Below the pieces are notes generated by a model. It had not been told where the DNA came from. It worked only from the letters and a program-made list of their open reading frames with translations, and searched no databases. This document shows, one piece after another, positions 17,264 through 26,390 of a stretch of 27,716 nt of DNA (position 1 is its first letter; each line of letters begins with the position of its first letter). Origin of the DNA: WQUF01 sp031549885 (GTDB lineage: Bacteria; Bacillota; Clostridia; Clostridiales; Clostridiaceae); contig JAVBPD010000042.1 of the NCBI GenBank assembly GCA_031549885.1, forward strand, positions 1 through 27,716, given 5' to 3'. The position numbers and the translations under genes are program-made.

Positions 17264-17274
17264 AAATTTCCTCC

Positions 17275-19266
17275 TCAAATTTTTATTAAATTTTCAAATT
17301 CCTCTTCGGATATAGTTTTAACTCCTAATTTATTTGCTTTATCAAATTTAGATCCAGCATCTTCTCCATAAATTACATAATCTGTTTTTTTGCTGACGCT
17401 TTCAGTAACATTTGCTCCTAAAGCCTCTAATTTATCCTTTATTTCATTTCTAGAGTACTTATTTAACTTTCCTGTTACAACTACATTTTTATTTGCAAAA
17501 ATGCTGCCACACTCTATATCAGATTCATCAATAAATTCAATTCCTAAATTTTTAAGTTCATAAAAAATAGCTTTAATTCCTTCACTTTGGAAAAAATCTG
17601 TAATATTCTTTGAAACAACTCCTCCAATGTCGCTGGTTGTCATGAGCTCTTCTTTGCTTAAATTCATAATATTATTTAAATTTTTAAACTTTTTAGCAAG
17701 ATCTTTAGCTGTTTTAAGCCCAACATTAGGTATTCCTAAAGCATATATGAATGAAGAAAGTTTTGTTTTTTTTGAATTTTCAATGGCGCTTAATAATTTT
17801 TCTGCCTTTTTATCTGCAAATTTATCAAGGGTTAAAAGTTCTTCTTTTTTAATTTTATAAACATCAGCTATATTCTTTATATTAAGCTGTTCAACTAATT
17901 GAGCAGCAGTTTTATCGTTTAATCCTTCAATATTCATAGCATCTCTAGATGCAAAATGGACTATGCTTTTCACAAGCTGAGGGGTGCAGCTTAAAGAATT
18001 TTCGCAAAACAAATGAGCTCCATCTAAAATTAACCTTGTTCCACAATATGGACATACTTCTGGTGGGACTATTTCTTTTGTGTTTTCAAGACAACCTTCA
18101 ACTGTTCCCATTATTTCAGGTATTACATCATTGCTCCTTCTTACAAATACATCTGCAAAAATTCGCACACCTTTTCTTTTAATATCGTCTAAATTATTTA
18201 ACGTAGCTCTTTTAACGATAACACCAGCAAGATCCACAGGCTTTAAGATTGCAGTAGGTGAAACCCTTCCGCTTCTCCCCACATTCCATTCCACATCTAT
18301 AACTTTAGTAGTTGTCTCTTCTGCTTTAAATTTATAAGCAATAGCCCATTTAGGAAATTTAATTGTATATGAAAGAGCCTCTCTTGTTTTTATATCGTCA
18401 ATGGCAATTACCACACCATCTATGTCAAAGTTAAGATCAGGCTTAATTGATTCAATATACTTTAGCTGTTCTTCTATTTCTTCAAAATTATCAGCGTAAT
18501 AAAAATAATCATCTACAGGAAATCCATTTGATTTAATGAATTCAATCATATCTCTATAAGACTTAAAATTAAACCCTTCTGTATATCCTACATCATAGAA
18601 AAAAGCGCTTAGATTTCTCTTAGCTGTTTCCTTTAAATCTAAATTTCTTAATGCACCTGCAGCGCCATTTCTCATGTTTTTTAATGGAACTTCAGCATTT
18701 TTATTATAATTCTCAAATGCTTCCTTTGTCATTACAGCTTCGCCATGTATTTCAAAAATTGATTTTTTCAAAATATTTGTTGGGATATTTTTAATAGTTT
18801 TAACTTGATATGTAATTTCCTCTCCAACTTCACCATTCCCTCTTGATGCTGCAGTTTTTAAAACTCCATCTTCATAGGTTAAATTAATGGTAAGCCCATC
18901 AAATTTTTTTGTTAATATATATGTGGGATTTGGAAGTTTTTCCGAATTAACTTCATTGTATTCTTCAACAAATTTAACATTTTTAAGATGCCAAGCTCTT
19001 ATTTCTTCAATAGTTTGCCCTTTATCAAGGCTCCAAAGTCTTCCAAGGTGGGTATGTTTTTTAAACTTTGCTAAAATATTGTCTCCAACTCTTTGGGTAG
19101 GTGAATCCTTTAGCACATAATTATAAGTTTTTTCCTTTTCTAAAAGCTCGTTGTAAATTTCATCATATTCTTTATCAGATATTGTAGGATTATCTAATAC
19201 ATAGTAATTATAAGCATAATCATTTAGCCTTTTTACTAAAGTTTCAATATCCTTTTTAAAATCCAT
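17275..19266 (-). CDS. ligA: NAD-dependent DNA ligase
   Basis: A 663-residue replicative ligase that seals nicks using NAD+. Domain Ia (1-70) binds NMN. The nucleotidyltransferase domain carries the adenylated lysine K121 in KFDG, NMRNGAAGALR (198-208), HGEAVM, DIDGVVIA and the late YKFKAEE. An OB fold contains WNVGRSGRVSPTAIL. A four-cysteine zinc finger (C405, C408, C421, C427) is followed by the helix-hairpin-helix region and a C-terminal BRCT domain (about 588-663). Two divergences are visible. The usual acidic residue two positions before the catalytic lysine is T119, and the common PMLSL block before the catalytic domain reads GRLWSLDK. It lies 12 nt downstream of pcrA with GGGGGA as its ribosome binding site. 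Confidence 0.97.
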   Translation of the reverse strand: MDFKKDIETLVKRLNDYAYNYYVLDNPTISDKEYDEIYNELLEKEKTYNYVLKDSPTQRVGDNILAKFKKHTHLGRLWSLDKGQTIEEIRAWHLKNVKFVEEYNEVNSEKLPNPTYILTKKFDGLTINLTYEDGVLKTAASRGNGEVGEEITYQVKTIKNIPTNILKKSIFEIHGEAVMTKEAFENYNKNAEVPLKNMRNGAAGALRNLDLKETAKRNLSAFFYDVGYTEGFNFKSYRDMIEFIKSNGFPVDDYFYYADNFEEIEEQLKYIESIKPDLNFDIDGVVIAIDDIKTREALSYTIKFPKWAIAYKFKAEETTTKVIDVEWNVGRSGRVSPTAILKPVDLAGVIVKRATLNNLDDIKRKGVRIFADVFVRRSNDVIPEIMGTVEGCLENTKEIVPPEVCPYCGTRLILDGAHLFCENSLSCTPQLVKSIVHFASRDAMNIEGLNDKTAAQLVEQLNIKNIADVYKIKKEELLTLDKFADKKAEKLLSAIENSKKTKLSSFIYALGIPNVGLKTAKDLAKKFKNLNNIMNLSKEELMTTSDIGGVVSKNITDFFQSEGIKAIFYELKNLGIEFIDESDIECGSIFANKNVVVTGKLNKYSRNEIKDKLEALGANVTESVSKKTDYVIYGEDAGSKFDKANKLGVKTISEEEFENLIKI

Positions 19267-19278
19267 CTAAATCCCCCA

Positions 19279-21483
19279 TTAAATCAATTTTATCGGTGCT
19301 GTTTTTATTGCAAGTATCTTAATGCCCATATTGTCAAATGCCACAGTAACTTTTTTTTCATCATTTTCTCCATTTACAGAAACAATTTTACCTTCTCCAA
19401 ATTTATCATGAAAAATTTTGCTTCCAAGTACGAAATCATTTGGAGAATTGTGCTTTGTTTCATTTTTTTCCTTATAATTATTTTCAGTAAATGAAAATTT
19501 CTTAAAAGAATTTACATTTTCATGGTATGAAGAGTTCAATTTATGTGGTTTTGGCTTCTTATTTAAATCTTCAATTAAATCTCTTGATATTTCCGACAAA
19601 AAATCTGAAGGTGGAAAGCTCTCTTGTTTTCCAAAATAAATTCTATTTTCTGCACGAGTTAAATAAAGCCTTTCTTTTGCACGAGTAATACCAACATAGC
19701 AAAGCCTTCTAGACTCTTCCATTTCAGCATCACTTCTAAAGCTTTGTCCTCCAGGAAACAGACCGTTTTCCATGCCTACCATAAACACCACAGGAAACTC
19801 TAATCCTTTTGCGCTGTGCAAAGTCATTAATGTAACAGCATCTGAATTTTCATCAAAGCTATCAGCATCTGATACCAATGTAATACTCTCTAAAAATGCG
19901 CTAATGGAGTCATCTTCGCTAGAATTTTCAAATTCAACAGCAGCTGAAATAAGCTCTTTTATGTTTGAAATTCTATTCATATCTTCTAAGCTTCCACTAT
20001 CCTTTAGCATCTGTAAATACCCTGTAGCTTCTAATACTTCTTCTATTATTTCATGTGCTTTAAGGCTATTTTTCTTTCTAATGAAGTTGTTTAAAAGGCC
20101 AGTAAATTTTTCAATGGAAGTTTTAGTTTTTTGTGGAAGCCCTAATGGCTCTATATCAAGCAGTGCAGGATAGATGTTTTCTTCTATATATTCGGCATAT
20201 TCTGTAATTTTTAGTATTGTCGTATCTCCAATTCCTCTTTTAGGAACGTTTAAAATCCTTATTATGCTTAAATTATCTAAAGGATTTGCAATTACTCTTA
20301 AATATGCTAAAATGTCTTTTATTTCTTTTCTATCGTAAAATTTAAGCCCAGCTACAATTTTATATGGCATTCCCCATTTTACCATAGCATTTTCAAATGT
20401 TCTAGATTGAGCATTGGTTCTGTACAGTATTGCAAACTCTTTATAAGATTTATCTTGATCCTTCATAATGTTTTCTATTTCGCTTACTATAAAATTTGCT
20501 TCTTCTCCATCAGAAAAGGCTGCAAAATATTTTATCTTGTCCCCTGAATCTTTATTAGTTTTTAACTCCTTGCCTTTTCTGTTAATATTGTTTTCGATTA
20601 CTGAATTTGCAGCATCTAAAATATTTTTAAAGGATCTATAATTAGTTTCAAGTTTTATTACTTTGCAGTTTTTATAGTCCCTTTCAAAATTTAAAATATT
20701 TGAAATATCTGCACCTCTCCATTGATAAATGCATTGGTCATCATCCCCAACAACGCATATATTTTCATTTTTTTTAGCAAGAAGGTGAACAAGTTCATAT
20801 TGAGCTTTATTTGTATCTTGATATTCATCTACCATTATGTATTTAAATTTTCTTCTATAAAATTCTAAAACACTTTCGTCTTCTTTGAATAATTTTACAG
20901 TCATAAATATAAGATCATCAAAATCCATAGCATTATTTTCTTTTAAGCGCTTTTGATATAAATCATATACATTTGCAATTTGGTTTTCCCTGAAATCTTT
21001 ATCTGTTTGAGTTAAATAAGTCATGGGAGAAATTAGGTTATCTTTTTTACTTGATATTTTATTTATTACTTCTTTTATTGAAATATATTCTTCATTAATG
21101 TTTAAGTCTTCCATGCATTTAGCAATTAAGCTTTTAGAATCATAGCTATCATAAATGGTAAAACTCTTATTATATCCTATTTTATCTGATTCTCTTCTTA
21201 AAATCTTAACGCAGGTTGAATGAAAAGTTGATATCCACATCCCATTTGCTTCTTCACCAATTAAATTTGCAATTCTAGTTTTCATTTCCAGCGCAGCTTT
21301 GTTGGTAAAGGTAATAGCCAATATGTTGTAACTTGGTATATTAACATTTTGAATCATATAAGCTACTCTATAAGTAAGCACAGTAGTTTTACCTGACCCT
21401 GCCCCTGCTAAAATAAGAAGAGGGCCATCTATACAAGTGACCGCTTCAAGTTGTTCTTTATTTAACACATCATTATATTTCAT
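19279..21483 (-). CDS. pcrA: ATP-dependent DNA helicase PcrA (UvrD/Rep family)
   Basis: A 734-residue superfamily 1A 3'-5' helicase for repair and replication restart. Motifs in order: Q-motif region NKEQLEAV, Walker A GAGSGKT (27-33), TFTNKAA, Walker B VDEYQDTN (218-225), motif III GDDDQCIYQWRGAD (246-259), motif V LMTLHSAKGLEFPVV and motif VI YVGITRAKERLYL. The C-terminal tail ends in a small domain with KFGEGKIVSVNGEND, as in PcrA from Gram-positive bacteria. The start at 21483 is preferred because GGAGG lies 5 nt upstream; the ATG 12 nt earlier overlaps that site. First gene of the operon with ligA and gatCAB. Confidence 0.97.
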   Translation of the reverse strand: MKYNDVLNKEQLEAVTCIDGPLLILAGAGSGKTTVLTYRVAYMIQNVNIPSYNILAITFTNKAALEMKTRIANLIGEEANGMWISTFHSTCVKILRRESDKIGYNKSFTIYDSYDSKSLIAKCMEDLNINEEYISIKEVINKISSKKDNLISPMTYLTQTDKDFRENQIANVYDLYQKRLKENNAMDFDDLIFMTVKLFKEDESVLEFYRRKFKYIMVDEYQDTNKAQYELVHLLAKKNENICVVGDDDQCIYQWRGADISNILNFERDYKNCKVIKLETNYRSFKNILDAANSVIENNINRKGKELKTNKDSGDKIKYFAAFSDGEEANFIVSEIENIMKDQDKSYKEFAILYRTNAQSRTFENAMVKWGMPYKIVAGLKFYDRKEIKDILAYLRVIANPLDNLSIIRILNVPKRGIGDTTILKITEYAEYIEENIYPALLDIEPLGLPQKTKTSIEKFTGLLNNFIRKKNSLKAHEIIEEVLEATGYLQMLKDSGSLEDMNRISNIKELISAAVEFENSSEDDSISAFLESITLVSDADSFDENSDAVTLMTLHSAKGLEFPVVFMVGMENGLFPGGQSFRSDAEMEESRRLCYVGITRAKERLYLTRAENRIYFGKQESFPPSDFLSEISRDLIEDLNKKPKPHKLNSSYHENVNSFKKFSFTENNYKEKNETKHNSPNDFVLGSKIFHDKFGEGKIVSVNGENDEKKVTVAFDNMGIKILAIKTAPIKLI

Positions 21484-21525
21484 TTTCTCCTCCATATAAA
21501 GGTCATAATATTGGAAGCAAATACA

Positions 21526-21552
21526 TTTATACCTATATAGTAATTATGTCAA
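21526..21552 (-). promoter_or_regulatory. Candidate promoter for pcrA-ligA-gatCAB
   Basis: On the minus strand there is a perfect TTGACA (21547-21552) and a TATAAA (21526-21531), but the spacing is only 15 nt. It lies about 40 nt before the pcrA start codon. The short spacing lowers confidence. Confidence 0.4.
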
Positions 21553-21620
21553 AGTTTTAATCATTTATTCTTTACTATTATAATTTATAGATTTTTAAAG
21601 GTAAAGTCTAAAATTTTGCT

Positions 21621-21649
21621 AAAAAAAGCCCTCTTTAAATTTAAGAGGG
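21621..21649 (-). terminator. Terminator of the repeat-protein gene
   Basis: CCCTCTT (21629-21635) pairs with AAGAGGG (21643-21649). Read leftward, the stem is followed by GC and then seven T residues (21627-21621). It sits about 20 nt past the stop of the gene at 21670. Confidence 0.85.
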
Positions 21650-21669
21650 ATTAAACATTTTATATTAAT

Positions 21670-24129
21670 TTATGCTACCTCATAATCACAAGTTGCTACA
21701 CAATCATAGTTAACTATTCTTAGGCTATTTTTGCAAATTGCTATGAGCTTGCAACTACCTTTTGAAGCTGGAGTATATGAAAAATTATTATTTGTTGAAA
21801 AATCTTGAACAAGTTTCCAACAGTCATTTTCATATAGATAAAATTGATATAAAGTATCGTAGTTATCTTCAGATTTTACATAGAAGCTAACCTTTTCCCC
21901 TGCAACTATACTGCTATTTAAACACTCAATGGTTGCATTTTTAACTGGAATAGCATTTTCAACTCTAAATGTAGCAATTTTTTTGCTATCATATTCTTCT
22001 TTACTTCTAGCATTTTTTCCGAATACAACCACTTTATATTCTCCTGTAATTTTTGGTATAAATGTAATAGTGTTTATAGGTTCATATTGAGACTCATCTA
22101 CAAAATGTCCATCTACTAAAATTTTATATCTTATAAATGTGTCCTTTCCATCTTCTGTTATTATATTTATCTTAACAGGTTTATTTATAAGGTTGTTATC
22201 TGCATTTAAGTTTATCAAATAATCAATCTTTGCAGGAATATATTCAAATACCTTTACATCCACAGAACTCATGGCATCGTATGGTTTTCTTGAATATTTA
22301 TCTTTTGCATGTATTTCAATTGTATAGCTTCCTTTTTCATCAGGCATGAAGTTAACCCAATTATTTTCATTGTAATCAATCATTTCAAGAAGCTTATCAT
22401 CTTTTTTTACAATGAATTTATAGCGTATATTTTCACTACCATCAGCATATACTTCAATTCTATTTGGAATTCCTACAAGAGCAGTTTTAGAATTCTCTAC
22501 AAATATGTCATTAATCAATATATCTCTAACAGGTGCAGGTTCTACAAAATATTTAAAAGCCTGCTTATCTTCATAATCACCACTAAAGCTTTCATCTTTA
22601 ACAAATAAAGTTAATGAGTAAGTTCCTTCTTCTTCTGGTAACCATTTAAAATAATTTGAATTTATGTATCCTGAGTCAATTTTCTCTGGGCCTTCTATTA
22701 AAAATCTATATTTAAGGCTCTTTCCTCCAATTACATCTGAATTGAGCATTATAGGTATGCCGACATTCTGACGAGAAGCAACATCAGAATTAAAGCTTTT
22801 AATAGAAATTGGCTTATACTGCATTACTTCATATTTAATAACTGCTCTATCATCAAATTTATTAGGAAATTTAACATCTTTAACTAAACATAAAAGCTTA
22901 AAAGTACCACTTTTATCTTCCTTCATGGTTATAGTATTATGAGCTGAGAAATCTTGAACTGTAACCTGGTTTCCACCTTCGCTAATCTTAACAAATTTAT
23001 AAAGTACAGTTCTTCCTACTTCAGCATTGGTCTTTACTTCAAACATTATAGGTACATTTACTATCCTCTCTTGATTTAAACATTTAAAGGATATAATATC
23101 AATTTTAGGAACATTTTTAACATTTATCTCTATTTCTTGTTCTTCATCAAAGATCTTTGAAGAAACTAAATCTTTCATCTGAACTTTTATTTTAAAATTT
23201 CCTTCTTTATCAATGAGGTGATAAAGTGTGTTATCTGATGAATAATCCCTAAGCATAGTGGTATTTTTATCATTCATAATTAAAAATCTATATAGCTTAG
23301 TTTCATCATTATCTCCGCAGAAAACAGTAATTTTATCTCCTACTAAATATGTTCCTTTTGATGGCATGATCACAAGCTTAGTATTTTCTCTTTTAGTACC
23401 ATGTAAATTTTGTAAATTTTCAAGGCTATTATCAACATTGTTTATTGCATTTATTCTATCCTCAACAATTTCACTGATATCTTTTAAATTTCTATAATCT
23501 GTGTCTAATTTTGTTTCACTCTTTTGAACTACGCTTCCACTATTATAACTTTTTATATCCATATCTGGAATTAAATTGCTTTGGTTATTTAAATTAATAT
23601 TTGGTATAATATTGCTATCATTAAATTGCAAATTATCATTAAATTGTAAATTATCATCATATTTTGTATTCATAACCTGAAAATTTGGAGTAATATTGTT
23701 AATTCCAAAATTATCAAACCTAGATACGCTTTCCTCTTGATTATAAATTGAATGCTCTTTTTGTTCATAGGTCTTATCACTTTGAGCAAATATAGGTGCT
23801 ACAGAATTAAAATCAATTATTTTTTCATCATTGTTAACTTTATTGCCCGAATCAACGTATCTAAATGAATATTCTCTTTTAGAAATATAACTAAAAGGTT
23901 TCTTGCTACCTTTATGTTTAGCTTGCATCATTACAGTATAAAGCCCGTCTTCTAAAACTCTCCATGAAACTTCTCTCTCTTCAGAAAAATCACTTAATGA
24001 CGTCCATATACCTTTATTTGAAATCATGAATTTAAACAATAAATCTTCATCAGGTACATCTTCTAATTTGACTTTAATAACATTGCTATTACTTATGCTT
24101 TGTTCAAATATTATCTTTATCTCATTCAT
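21670..24129 (-). CDS. Large repeat protein with Ig-like/three-Y-type domains
   Basis: An 819-residue protein of unknown role. The start at 24129 has GGAGGAG 5 nt upstream. No signal peptide or membrane helix is visible, so it appears cytoplasmic. Residues 1-93 form one repeat; an Asn/Ser-rich linker (about 95-248) follows; then about six more repeats of 90-100 residues run to the end. Each repeat has the pattern hydrophobic-YKF(or YRF)...D(Y/F)S.NN...W.P...G.Y.(I/L).V.(V/A)KD....YDD, for example YRFLI, FKWLPEEEGTYSLTLFVKD and NFMPDEKGSYTIEIHAKDK. This resembles the three-Y (Y_Y_Y) or Ig-like beta-sandwich repeats found in clostridial proteins. It lies 67 nt downstream of pgi on the same strand with no terminator between, so co-transcription is possible. 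I cannot assign a function. Confidence 0.85.
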   Translation of the reverse strand: MNEIKIIFEQSISNSNVIKVKLEDVPDEDLLFKFMISNKGIWTSLSDFSEEREVSWRVLEDGLYTVMMQAKHKGSKKPFSYISKREYSFRYVDSGNKVNNDEKIIDFNSVAPIFAQSDKTYEQKEHSIYNQEESVSRFDNFGINNITPNFQVMNTKYDDNLQFNDNLQFNDSNIIPNINLNNQSNLIPDMDIKSYNSGSVVQKSETKLDTDYRNLKDISEIVEDRINAINNVDNSLENLQNLHGTKRENTKLVIMPSKGTYLVGDKITVFCGDNDETKLYRFLIMNDKNTTMLRDYSSDNTLYHLIDKEGNFKIKVQMKDLVSSKIFDEEQEIEINVKNVPKIDIISFKCLNQERIVNVPIMFEVKTNAEVGRTVLYKFVKISEGGNQVTVQDFSAHNTITMKEDKSGTFKLLCLVKDVKFPNKFDDRAVIKYEVMQYKPISIKSFNSDVASRQNVGIPIMLNSDVIGGKSLKYRFLIEGPEKIDSGYINSNYFKWLPEEEGTYSLTLFVKDESFSGDYEDKQAFKYFVEPAPVRDILINDIFVENSKTALVGIPNRIEVYADGSENIRYKFIVKKDDKLLEMIDYNENNWVNFMPDEKGSYTIEIHAKDKYSRKPYDAMSSVDVKVFEYIPAKIDYLINLNADNNLINKPVKINIITEDGKDTFIRYKILVDGHFVDESQYEPINTITFIPKITGEYKVVVFGKNARSKEEYDSKKIATFRVENAIPVKNATIECLNSSIVAGEKVSFYVKSEDNYDTLYQFYLYENDCWKLVQDFSTNNNFSYTPASKGSCKLIAICKNSLRIVNYDCVATCDYEVA
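23623..23658. repeat. Tandem 18-bp direct repeat (two copies)
   Basis: Two adjacent 18-bp units (23623-23640 and 23641-23658) differ at about two positions. They encode a duplicated hexapeptide DNLQFN in the Asn-rich linker of the repeat protein. This looks like slippage expansion in a flexible linker. Confidence 0.75.
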
Positions 24130-24196
24130 GTGTTCTCCTCCACATACCAAATTGCATTTTGTGTTTATACATTTGTAAATAAATCTAACTAAAAAG

Positions 24197-25546
24197 TTAA
24201 ATATTCTCTTGAATTTCTAATTTTTCATATCCTGGTTTTAAAAGTAAAGAAAACATATTTTTTTTGTAATTTTCAACTCCAGGTTGGTCAAAAGGATTTA
24301 CCCCAAGCAAATATCCGCTCATGGCACATGCTTTTTCAAAAAAGTAAACCATATATCCAAAAGATTTTTCACTAACTTCTGGAATATTTAACACCATGCA
24401 GGGAACATTACCATGATAATGTGCATATAGGGTTCCTAAGAAAGCTTTGTTATTAATATAATGTAAATCTTTTCCTTTTAAGAAGTTAAGGCCATCAATG
24501 TCCTCTTCTAATTCATTTATTTCTATAGATTCATTAGAATTTGTAACATTTATAAATGTCTCAAAAAAATTTCTTAACCCGTCTTGTATATATTGTCCCA
24601 TGGAATGTAAATCTGTAGAAAAATTACAGGATGCAGGGAAAATACCTTTTCCATCTTTTCCTTCACTTTCCCCAAAAAGCTGCTTCCACCATTCTCCAAA
24701 GTATTGAAATGAAGGTTCAAAATTAGATAAAACTTCAATGAGTTTTCCTCTTTTATATAGACAATTCCTAACAGCTGCATACTTGTAACATATATTTAAA
24801 GATGAATCTTCTCTATCATAAACTTCGCTAAATTCATTGTAGGCATCTCTTGCTCCCTCCATAACACCATCAATGTCAATACCAGAAACTGCCATAGGTA
24901 GTAGCCCCACAGCAGTAAGCACAGAGAACCTACCGCCTACATCGTCAGGGATAACAAAAGTTTCATATCCCTCTTTATCAGCAAGTGCTTTAAGAGTGCC
25001 CTTTACTTTATCAGTTGTTACGAAAATTCTATTTTTTGATTCTTCTTTTCCATATTTGTTTTCAATAAAGCTTTTTAATACTCTAAATGCTATGGCAGGT
25101 TCTGTAGTTGTGCCTGATTTAGATATTACATTTAAACATACATCTTTATCTTCTATTGCTTCTATTAGATCATTTAAATATTTTGAGCTCATATTATTTC
25201 CTGCAAAAATTACTTTAACATGATCTTTTTTATCTTTTCTAAGAAGATCAAAAAAACTATGAGAAAAAAGCTCTATAGCTGATTTTGCTCCTAAATATGA
25301 ACCTCCTATACCTATATTTACTAAAATATCACATTTTTTCTTTATTTTATCTGCTGTTATCTTTATTCTTTCAAATTCGTTCTTATTATATTCAATCGGC
25401 AATTTATTCCATCCTAAATAATCGTTTCCCACACCTTGTTCGTTGTTTATAAAATCATGGTAAATTTTAATCATTGGTTCTAGATTTTTTATTTCTTTTT
25501 CATTAATAACGTTAAATGTTTTTGAAATATCTAAACAAAATTTCAT
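24197..25546 (-). CDS. pgi: Glucose-6-phosphate isomerase
   Basis: A 449-residue enzyme interconverting glucose 6-phosphate and fructose 6-phosphate in glycolysis. Its length is typical of Firmicute PGI. Visible motifs: GIGGSYLGA (79-87) and the sugar-phosphate site SKSGTTTE (142-149), the signature GGRFSVLT (204-211), the catalytic glutamate block GESEGKDGKG (292-301) and PFDQPGVENYKKNMF (418-432). GGGGAG lies 8 nt before the ATG, and a good promoter lies upstream. The repeat-protein gene follows on the same strand. Confidence 0.97.
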   Translation of the reverse strand: MKFCLDISKTFNVINEKEIKNLEPMIKIYHDFINNEQGVGNDYLGWNKLPIEYNKNEFERIKITADKIKKKCDILVNIGIGGSYLGAKSAIELFSHSFFDLLRKDKKDHVKVIFAGNNMSSKYLNDLIEAIEDKDVCLNVISKSGTTTEPAIAFRVLKSFIENKYGKEESKNRIFVTTDKVKGTLKALADKEGYETFVIPDDVGGRFSVLTAVGLLPMAVSGIDIDGVMEGARDAYNEFSEVYDREDSSLNICYKYAAVRNCLYKRGKLIEVLSNFEPSFQYFGEWWKQLFGESEGKDGKGIFPASCNFSTDLHSMGQYIQDGLRNFFETFINVTNSNESIEINELEEDIDGLNFLKGKDLHYINNKAFLGTLYAHYHGNVPCMVLNIPEVSEKSFGYMVYFFEKACAMSGYLLGVNPFDQPGVENYKKNMFSLLLKPGYEKLEIQENI

Positions 25547-25602
25547 ACAAAAAACTCCCCGAGTTTAAATTTATAGGTTTTATATTTTTAATAATATAAT
25601 TT

Positions 25603-25631
25603 AATATAAACTATATGTTTAATTTTATCAA
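25603..25631 (-). promoter_or_regulatory. Sigma-A-type promoter for pgi
   Basis: On the minus strand TTGATA (25626-25631) and TATATT (25603-25608) are separated by 17 nt. Transcription would start about 50 nt before the pgi ATG. The region is very AT-rich, so chance matches are possible. Confidence 0.55.
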
Positions 25632-25710
25632 GATTTAAATCATATAATATGTAACTATTAAGCTTAATTAGGAAAAAAAACCATTTAATACTTGTACAAT
25701 TAAAAGTATT

Positions 25711-25750
25711 TTTAAAAAAATAAGAACTGTTTTTAAAAAAACAGTTCTTA
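25711..25750 (-). terminator. Terminator of the zinc-ribbon gene
   Basis: TAAGAACTGTTTT (25721-25733) pairs perfectly with AAAACAGTTCTTA (25738-25750) around a 4-nt loop. Read leftward the stem is followed by seven T residues. It ends the small gene at 25765 and separates it from pgi. Confidence 0.88.
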
Positions 25751-25764
25751 TATAGAATTCTAAA

Positions 25765-25923
25765 TTATCTTCTAGAATTTCTTTGATTTTTCCTTGCTTT
25801 TCTGCATTCTGGGCATCTTAGTGGATCGTTTTCGAAACCTTTTTCTTTGTAAAAGGCCTGCTCCCCTTCAGTGAAAACGAAATCCTTTCCACAATCTTTG
25901 CAAACTAAAGTTTTGTCTGACAT
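25765..25923 (-). CDS. Small zinc-ribbon protein
   Basis: A 52-residue protein starting MSDKTLVCKDCGKDFVFTEG. Four cysteines in two pairs (CKDC at 8-11 and CPEC at 37-40) form a zinc ribbon. The middle part EGEQAFYKEKGFENDPLRC and the basic tail KARKNQRNSRR match the small zinc-ribbon family common in clostridia and other bacteria. The family role is unknown; the basic tail suggests nucleic-acid or ribosome contact, which is inference. AGGAGG lies 7 nt before the ATG and abuts a stable hairpin (25934-25979). It appears to be a single-gene unit with its own terminator. Confidence 0.9.
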   Translation of the reverse strand: MSDKTLVCKDCGKDFVFTEGEQAFYKEKGFENDPLRCPECRKARKNQRNSRR

Positions 25924-25933
25924 TTTTTTACCT

Positions 25934-25979
25934 CCTAATTTGGGGATTTAAATTATTAAAAACTAGCTCCCAAATTAGG
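25934..25979 (-). promoter_or_regulatory. Leader hairpin touching the ribosome binding site of the zinc-ribbon gene
   Basis: CCTAATTTGGG (25934-25944) and CCCAAATTAGG (25969-25979) are perfect 11-bp inverted repeats with a 24-nt loop. In the leftward message the second arm ends in AGG, the first half of the AGGAGG ribosome binding site. Folding would therefore hide part of that site. A DNA operator is the alternative reading. Confidence 0.55.
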
Positions 25980-26084
25980 GGTTAAGGTTTTAATATCTAA
26001 ATCTCTATTATCTCAATACTAAGGTAACATATTTTAAAATTCGTGTCAATATTAAATACTAATTAATTTTTTATTTTTTCAGAA

Positions 26085-26390
26085 TTATTTATTTTTATTT
26101 TTAATAACAGTTAAACTTTTGCTTTTTTTCGAAAAAATATTAAAATTAAATCCACTTTCATACATAAACCATATAGCGAAAAATAAGAATAAAATCGCAT
26201 GTAAATATTGCCATATAGAGTTTAATATGTATGTTTTGGATAAAATTGGAATAATTAGTATTATTACAGTTATTAAGAGTATGAGCCATTTATTTATTTT
26301 TATATTATTTAAGAATGTATATTTAAAAAGTATAAATAACACAACTGCAATAAGAATAGATATGAAATATCCTATCACTACTGATACCAT
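26085..26390 (-). CDS. Small membrane protein, three predicted helices
   Basis: A 101-residue hydrophobic protein. Predicted helices are at about 4-25, 33-51 and 58-80, followed by a Lys/Ser-rich tail ending KSLTVIKNKNK. GGAGG lies 7 nt before the ATG, and that is the main evidence that this strand is the coding one; the opposite strand is also open but lacks a ribosome binding site. I do not recognise the family and see no catalytic motif. It is divergent from the DUF378 gene at 26534. Confidence 0.7.
   Translation of the reverse strand: MVSVVIGYFISILIAVVLFILFKYTFLNNIKINKWLILLITVIILIIPILSKTYILNSIWQYLHAILFLFFAIWFMYESGFNFNIFSKKSKSLTVIKNKNK

Noticed and set aside
15494..17274. Possible T-box or other riboswitch before or within the gatCAB genes
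   Set aside because: Gaps between the genes are 11-15 nt, and no T-box sequence or other leader structure is present.
25682..25710. Possible tRNA or small RNA in the AT-rich gap upstream of pgi
   Set aside because: No cloverleaf or conserved tRNA box is visible; the gap is explained by the pgi promoter and a terminator.
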